DNA of 8,988 nucleotides. It comes from CAJUOR01 sp964596105. GTDB taxonomy: Bacteria > Bacillota_I > Bacilli_A > Erysipelotrichales > Coprobacillaceae. This document shows positions 5,317-8,988 of the stretch, piece after piece. The position numbers were made by a program, and so were the translations under genes. Each line of letters begins with the position of its first letter. The stretch's first letter is position 1. The stretch is from the NCBI GenBank assembly GCA_964596105.1, contig CAZQRT010000055.1, forward strand, positions 1-8,988, written 5' to 3'. The notes beneath the pieces were generated by a model, which was given only the letters and a program-made list of their open reading frames with translations, had not been told where the DNA came from and ran no database searches.

Positions 5317-6804
5317 ATGGCTGTCAACAGTTACGCCGCGATCGTGGTGAACGGCGGGGGATTAATGATCCGGATTTATGAGTTGAAAAAAAGCGGCATT
5401 AAGCTGCTCGATGAACTGCGGCATCCTTTGCCTTTGGCGCAGGAGATTTATTCGGAGGGGAAGATTTCTTTTGAGAGCGCGGATGAGATGTGTCTGGCTT
5501 TGAATGATTTTCAGAGGACTTGTCTCGAGTACGGGGTTGGCGCCAGTCAGCTTTATCTGGTGCACGCTTTGACGGATGCCAAGAATCTCGATTTTCTCGT
5601 CACGCAGATTCGCGTGAAAACGGGGCTGAAGGCCCGGGTATTAAATAATTCCAAGGAGCATTATCTGGCTTTGCAGAGTATCGCGATGCGCATGCCGGAT
5701 TTCAATAATGTCATCGCGAGCGGAACTTTGATTCTTGATATCGGCTACGGGCATATTCAGATGACTTTATATGATCAGTCGCAGCTGGTGAGCACGCAGC
5801 ATAACCGGCTGGGGATCACGCGCATTCAGGAGATGCTGAGCGGGCTGGAGATGAAGAAAAGCGAGTATCCGCGTTTTGTCGCCCGGGCGATTAAAAATGA
5901 TCTTGACGAGTACTGCGGGCAGATCACCGGTGCTATTAAGGTGGAGCATTTTATCATCATCGGCGGCGCGATGGCGGCTTTGCGCTCCTGGCAAAATGAC
6001 GGCGCCCAGCATTATACGAGGGCGGAGCTGGAGAAGATGCGGACGCGGCTGTATGAGGAGAAGCCGGATGAGGTGCTTGCCGCGCTGTTTGAGATGATCG
6101 CCGGTTTTCTGGACCGTTTGAAAATCGCTGAGTTTGAGGCGCCGGATGTGGTGCTGAATGACGGGGCGGCGAGCGATTACGCGTATAAGAAGTTTAAGAT
6201 TTTCTCGGGTCATCATTTCACGAAGGACCGCATCAGCGCCGCGGTTCATTTAGCGGAGAAGTTTGACTGTGATATGGCGCACAATTTGTTTGTGCTGGAC
6301 AGTGCGCGGACTTTGTTTAAGGCCGTAAGCAAGCCGTTTGGTTTAACGAACAAGGATCTGCAGGTGCTGGAGCTGGCGGCGATCATGCATCACTGCGGGC
6401 GTTATGTGAGTCTTCATGATGAGGATGAGCTTTCGTATGAGATCGTGAAGAACAGCGCTTTTATTAATTTGAGTGATGAGAATCAGCTTTTGGTGGCTAA
6501 TGTGCTGCGTTATGAGCACGGTGAGTTTCCGGCGGCGGATAAGCTGGCGCTGGACAGTGACTATTATGTGGTGCTGGCCCGGATCACGGCATTATTTAGA
6601 TTAGCGGCGGCGCTGGATGACTGTCACAGTCAGGGCTTTTCCCAGCTGAAGGCGGAGATTAAAAATGACCGTTATGTGGTGCGGGTGACGTCGAGTCAGA
6701 AGCTGGCGATTGAGCAAAGGGCTTTTGAGCGGGCCGGGGGTTTCTTCAGTGAGGTTTTCGGGCTGCGGCCGCTTTTGAAGGTGAAAAGGAGCATTGAGAA
6801 ATGA
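5317..6804 (+). CDS. ppx: Divergent Ppx/GppA family protein (exopolyphosphatase-like)
   Basis: 495 residues, typical of long Ppx proteins: an ASKHA (actin-like) N-terminal part (about 1-275) and a C-terminal HD-like helical part (about 305-480). Active family members remove terminal phosphate from polyphosphate or hydrolyse pppGpp. The fold is recognisable (LILDIGYGHIQMTLY at 138-152, LGITRIQE, IIIGGAMAAL), but the usual motifs are eroded: the first phosphate loop, normally D-x-G-S-N-S, reads VVNGGG (10-15); the conserved Arg of the SALRDA-type motif is Thr86; D-I-G-G-G-S is DIGYGH (Asp141 kept); the usual Glu-Glu-Ala block reads KEH, leaving Glu114. The HD-like pair of the C-terminal domain reads HHCG (358-361). 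GGAGGTGA six bases upstream supports the start. The stop overlaps the ppk start as ATGA, so the two are co-transcribed and probably translationally coupled, which supports a polyphosphate role. It may be weakly active, altered in specificity, or a regulator. Confidence 0.85.
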   Translation: MAVNSYAAIVVNGGGLMIRIYELKKSGIKLLDELRHPLPLAQEIYSEGKISFESADEMCLALNDFQRTCLEYGVGASQLYLVHALTDAKNLDFLVTQIRVKTGLKARVLNNSKEHYLALQSIAMRMPDFNNVIASGTLILDIGYGHIQMTLYDQSQLVSTQHNRLGITRIQEMLSGLEMKKSEYPRFVARAIKNDLDEYCGQITGAIKVEHFIIIGGAMAALRSWQNDGAQHYTRAELEKMRTRLYEEKPDEVLAALFEMIAGFLDRLKIAEFEAPDVVLNDGAASDYAYKKFKIFSGHHFTKDRISAAVHLAEKFDCDMAHNLFVLDSARTLFKAVSKPFGLTNKDLQVLELAAIMHHCGRYVSLHDEDELSYEIVKNSAFINLSDENQLLVANVLRYEHGEFPAADKLALDSDYYVVLARITALFRLAAALDDCHSQGFSQLKAEIKNDRYVVRVTSSQKLAIEQRAFERAGGFFSEVFGLRPLLKVKRSIEK

Positions 6805-8891
6805 TCGCGAATGATCCTAAGAATTATATTAACCGCGAGTTGAGCTGGCTGCAGTTTGACTACCGTATTCTGGAGCAGGCGCGGACGAAGTCGGTGCCGC
6901 TGTTTGAGCGGCTGAAGTTTCTGGCGATTTCCGCCAGCAATCTCGATGAGTTTTTTATGGTGCGTGTCGCTCATCTGGATGACGCGGTGGCGAATCATGT
7001 CACGAAGCGGGATCTGGCGGGGATGACGGCCAAGGAGCAGTTGAAGGCGATTCTGGAGGAGGCTCATCATTTGGAGAGCCGGCAGTATTCGACGCTGACG
7101 CGTTCGCTTTTTCCGGCTTTGGAGGCGGAGGGTATCGCGTTTCTGGAGATCAATGAGTTATCTGATGAGGAGCGGGATTATTTAAGGCGTTATTACCGGG
7201 TTCATGTCGCGCCGGTGCTGACGCCGATGGCGGTGGATGCCAGCCGGCCGTTTCCGCTGATTTTGAATCAGACTTTGAATCTCGCGGTGCTTTTGCGGAA
7301 GAACAAGGAGGAGAATTTTGCCACGGTGCAGGTGCCGGCGGTGCTGGACCGTTTTATCGCTTTGCCTGACAAGCGGGCTTATGTTTTTCTGGAGGATCTG
7401 ATCGCGATGATGCTGCCGGATCTTTTTGACGGCTATGAGATTGTCTGTTACGCTCCTTACCGGATCAGCCGCAACGCGGGTTTTGATCTTGATGAGGATG
7501 ATACCGATGATCTTTTGGCGGAGGTTGAGAAGAAGTTAAAGAAGCGCAGAACGGGGGCGGCGATCCGGCTTGAGGTGGGGGCTGATATTGATGAGCGGCT
7601 TTACCGTTTTTTGAAGAGTGAGCTGGATATTAAGAAGAGCGCGGTGTTTTATATCAGCGGGCCTTTGGATTTGACGTTTCTGTTTAAGTTTTATCAGCTT
7701 GATGTGGATCCCGGCTTGAAGTATCCGCCGTTTACGCCGGCGGCTCCGGCGATGTTTGATGACAGTGATATTTTCGCGCAGATTCGCGAGAAGGACCGTT
7801 TTGTGCATTTGCCTTATGAGTCGTTTGATCCGGTTTTAAGGCTGGTGGAAAGCGCGGCTGAGGATGATCAGGTGCTGGCGATCAAGATGACGCTGTACCG
7901 GGTGAGCGGGCATTCCCCGATCATCACGGCTTTGGAGCGGGCGGCTGATGCCGGCAAGCAGGTGACGGTGCTGGTGGAGGTGAAGGCGCGGTTTGACGAG
8001 GAGAATAATATCTTGTGGGCGAAGCGTCTTGAGAAGGCCGGCTGTCATGTCATCTATGGTCTTTTGGGGCTGAAGACGCACAGTAAGATTACCCTGGTAG
8101 TGCGCAGAGAAGAGGAGGGCATTGTCCGTTATGTGCATCTTGGCACGGGTAATTACAATGATGCCACGGCGAAGGTGTATACGGATCTGGGTATTTTCAC
8201 GTGCAGTGAGCTGATTGGCGAGGATGCCGGGGCTTTGTTTAATATGATTTCCGGTTACAGTGAGCCCAGGCAGTGGAACCGGCTGGCGATTGCCCCGATC
8301 TGGTTAAGGGATACGTTTTACCGTCTGATTGACCGCGAGATTGATAACGCGAAGGCGGGAAAGCCGGCGCGGATGATTGCCAAGATGAATTCGCTGATTG
8401 ACAAGGATATGATTGACAAGCTTTATGAGGCCAGTCAGGCCGGGGTGGAGATTGATTTGATCGTGCGCGGGATTTGCGGTCTGAGGCCGGGCATCGCGGG
8501 TTTGTCTGAGCATATCCGGGTGCGCAGTATCGTGGGGCAGTTTCTCGAGCACAGCCGCATTTATTATTTCCAGAATGATGACAGGCCGGAGCTTTATTTG
8601 TCGAGCGCGGACTGGATGCCAAGGAACCTGGACCGGCGCGTGGAGATTCTTTTCCCGGTGGAGTCGCCGGAGATTTTTGACCGCGTGATGGAGATTCTGG
8701 AGGCGCAGTTAAGGGATACCTTGCGGGCCAGTATCATGAACAGTGACGGGACTTATGAGCGGGTGGATCTGCGCGGTAAGGAGAAGTTTGACTGTCAGCA
8801 GTATTTTGTCAGGGCGGCTAACGCGCATCAGGATCAGGATGACTGGCATGAGACGCGCCGTTTTGTTCCCCAGACACACAAGGAGGCTTAA
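6801..8891 (+). CDS. ppk1: Polyphosphate kinase 1
   Basis: 696 residues, full length for PPK1. It reversibly builds inorganic polyphosphate from the gamma-phosphate of ATP through a phosphohistidine intermediate. The N-terminal domain has the hallmark NRELSWLQFDYRILEQA and NLDEFFMVRV. The head domain follows (about 106-310), then two phospholipase-D-like catalytic domains. His427 in LKTHSK aligns with the autophosphorylated His435 of the E. coli enzyme, and His584 in FLEHSR with His592. Arg367 (TLYRVSG) and Arg397 (KARFDEENN) match the magnesium-contacting Arg375 and Arg405, all with a constant offset of eight. YLSSADWMPRNLDRRVEILFPV-type residues near 595-616 complete the second catalytic domain. 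The enzyme should be active. AAGGAG lies about nine bases before the ATG, inside the end of ppx, and the ATGA overlap suggests coupled translation. It is the last gene of the operon. Confidence 0.97.
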   Translation: MIANDPKNYINRELSWLQFDYRILEQARTKSVPLFERLKFLAISASNLDEFFMVRVAHLDDAVANHVTKRDLAGMTAKEQLKAILEEAHHLESRQYSTLTRSLFPALEAEGIAFLEINELSDEERDYLRRYYRVHVAPVLTPMAVDASRPFPLILNQTLNLAVLLRKNKEENFATVQVPAVLDRFIALPDKRAYVFLEDLIAMMLPDLFDGYEIVCYAPYRISRNAGFDLDEDDTDDLLAEVEKKLKKRRTGAAIRLEVGADIDERLYRFLKSELDIKKSAVFYISGPLDLTFLFKFYQLDVDPGLKYPPFTPAAPAMFDDSDIFAQIREKDRFVHLPYESFDPVLRLVESAAEDDQVLAIKMTLYRVSGHSPIITALERAADAGKQVTVLVEVKARFDEENNILWAKRLEKAGCHVIYGLLGLKTHSKITLVVRREEEGIVRYVHLGTGNYNDATAKVYTDLGIFTCSELIGEDAGALFNMISGYSEPRQWNRLAIAPIWLRDTFYRLIDREIDNAKAGKPARMIAKMNSLIDKDMIDKLYEASQAGVEIDLIVRGICGLRPGIAGLSEHIRVRSIVGQFLEHSRIYYFQNDDRPELYLSSADWMPRNLDRRVEILFPVESPEIFDRVMEILEAQLRDTLRASIMNSDGTYERVDLRGKEKFDCQQYFVRAANAHQDQDDWHETRRFVPQTHKEA

Positions 8892-8904
8892 GGGCCTTCT
8901 TGTG
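8877..8904 (+). terminator. Hairpin spanning the ppk stop codon, possible weak terminator
   Basis: CACAAGGAGGC (8877-8887) pairs with GCCTTCTTGTG (8894-8904), eleven pairs including one G-T, around a TTAAGG loop that holds most of the TAA stop (8889-8891). No T-run follows, so it is not a standard intrinsic terminator. It could be a 3' stabilising or factor-assisted stop. The AAGGAGG inside the left arm has no start codon after it and is not taken as a ribosome binding site. Confidence 0.45.
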
Positions 8905-8918
8905 GCTGGCACAAAGGG

Positions 8919-8947
8919 TTGAAAATTTCCGGGCTTTCCTGTACAAT
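8919..8947 (+). promoter_or_regulatory. Promoter of the tRNA gene
   Basis: TTGAAA (8919-8924) and TACAAT (8942-8947) are separated by exactly 17 bases. The predicted transcription start falls a few bases before the tRNA 5' end at 8963. This is the best two-box promoter in the window, as expected for a stable RNA gene. Confidence 0.75.
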
Positions 8948-8962
8948 GAGGGCAGGAAAAAT

Positions 8963-8988
8963 GTCCCAGTAGCTCAGCTGGATAGAGC
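8963..8988 (+). tRNA. tRNA gene, 5' part only (probably tRNA-Arg)
   Basis: The sequence gives a seven-base 5' acceptor strand GTCCCAG (8963-8969), the usual TA at positions 8-9, a D-arm GCTC (8972-8975) and GAGC (8985-8988) closing a loop AGCTGGATA with the conserved GG. The window ends just after the D-arm, so the anticodon is not visible. The 5' half resembles Firmicute tRNA-Arg genes from memory, so the amino acid is a tentative call while the tRNA itself is clear. Confidence 0.85.

Noticed and set aside
5767..6249. 160-codon minus-strand open frame opposite ppx
   Set aside because: Antisense shadow caused by codon bias of the real gene; the protein is His/Arg/Leu-rich with no family resemblance.
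8239..8622. 127-codon minus-strand open frame opposite the catalytic end of ppk1
   Set aside because: Overlaps the conserved second catalytic domain of Ppk1 and shows no motif of its own.
8880..8886. AAGGAGG, a ribosome-binding-site-like string at the end of ppk
   Set aside because: No start codon with an open frame follows before the tRNA; it is part of the hairpin stem.

Overview
The window looks like ordinary chromosomal DNA from a moderately GC-rich member of the Bacillota (Firmicutes). Every start has a strong AGGAGG-type ribosome binding site, and promoters carry TATAAT or extended TGnTATAAT -10 boxes. The gene set also fits: an LCP (LytR-CpsA-Psr) envelope protein linked to a YigZ/YvyE protein, a MupG (DUF871) protein and a Ppx-Ppk pair. 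An Erysipelotrichia-like gut Firmicute is my best guess, but this is inference; no marker gene in the window settles it. I saw no mobile element, CRISPR array, phage gene or clear sign of recent transfer. No gene-free stretch exceeds about 130 bases.

Layout. (1) Positions 1-222 hold the 3' end of a plus-strand Hsp20 small heat-shock gene, followed by a compact hairpin that can serve as terminator in both directions. (2) Positions 258-2956 hold a minus-strand two-gene operon: yigZ (IMPACT family) overlaps by ATGA a large LCP protein with three membrane helices, an extra extracellular domain, the LCP catalytic domain, a PASTA-like segment and a Glu/Tyr-rich tail. (3) A divergent promoter region of about 130 bases separates this operon from a plus-strand pyruvate-kinase-like gene. 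That gene encodes only the catalytic A/B part and has two substitutions in a conserved cation/substrate motif. (4) At 4130-5227 is a MupG-like 6-phospho-N-acetylmuramidase gene with its own extended -10 promoter, a CcpA cre-like palindrome over the expected -35 area, and a textbook terminator. (5) At 5317-8891 is a ppx-ppk1 operon with ATGA overlap: a divergent Ppx/GppA-family protein and a canonical polyphosphate kinase 1. (6) At the right edge a promoter with a 17-base spacer drives a tRNA gene cut off by the window end, probably tRNA-Arg.

How the genes work together. Ppk1 makes polyphosphate from ATP, and the upstream Ppx-like protein would be expected to degrade or sense it, though its active-site motifs are eroded. 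The LCP protein and MupG both concern the cell wall: attachment of glycopolymers to peptidoglycan and recycling of MurNAc. The pyruvate-kinase-like protein may be a side-branch or regulatory relative of glycolytic pyruvate kinase. I do not see a wholly new multi-gene system. The observations most worth a second look are the trimmed pyruvate-kinase paralogue, the degenerate Ppx partner of an intact Ppk1, and the unusual LCP architecture.
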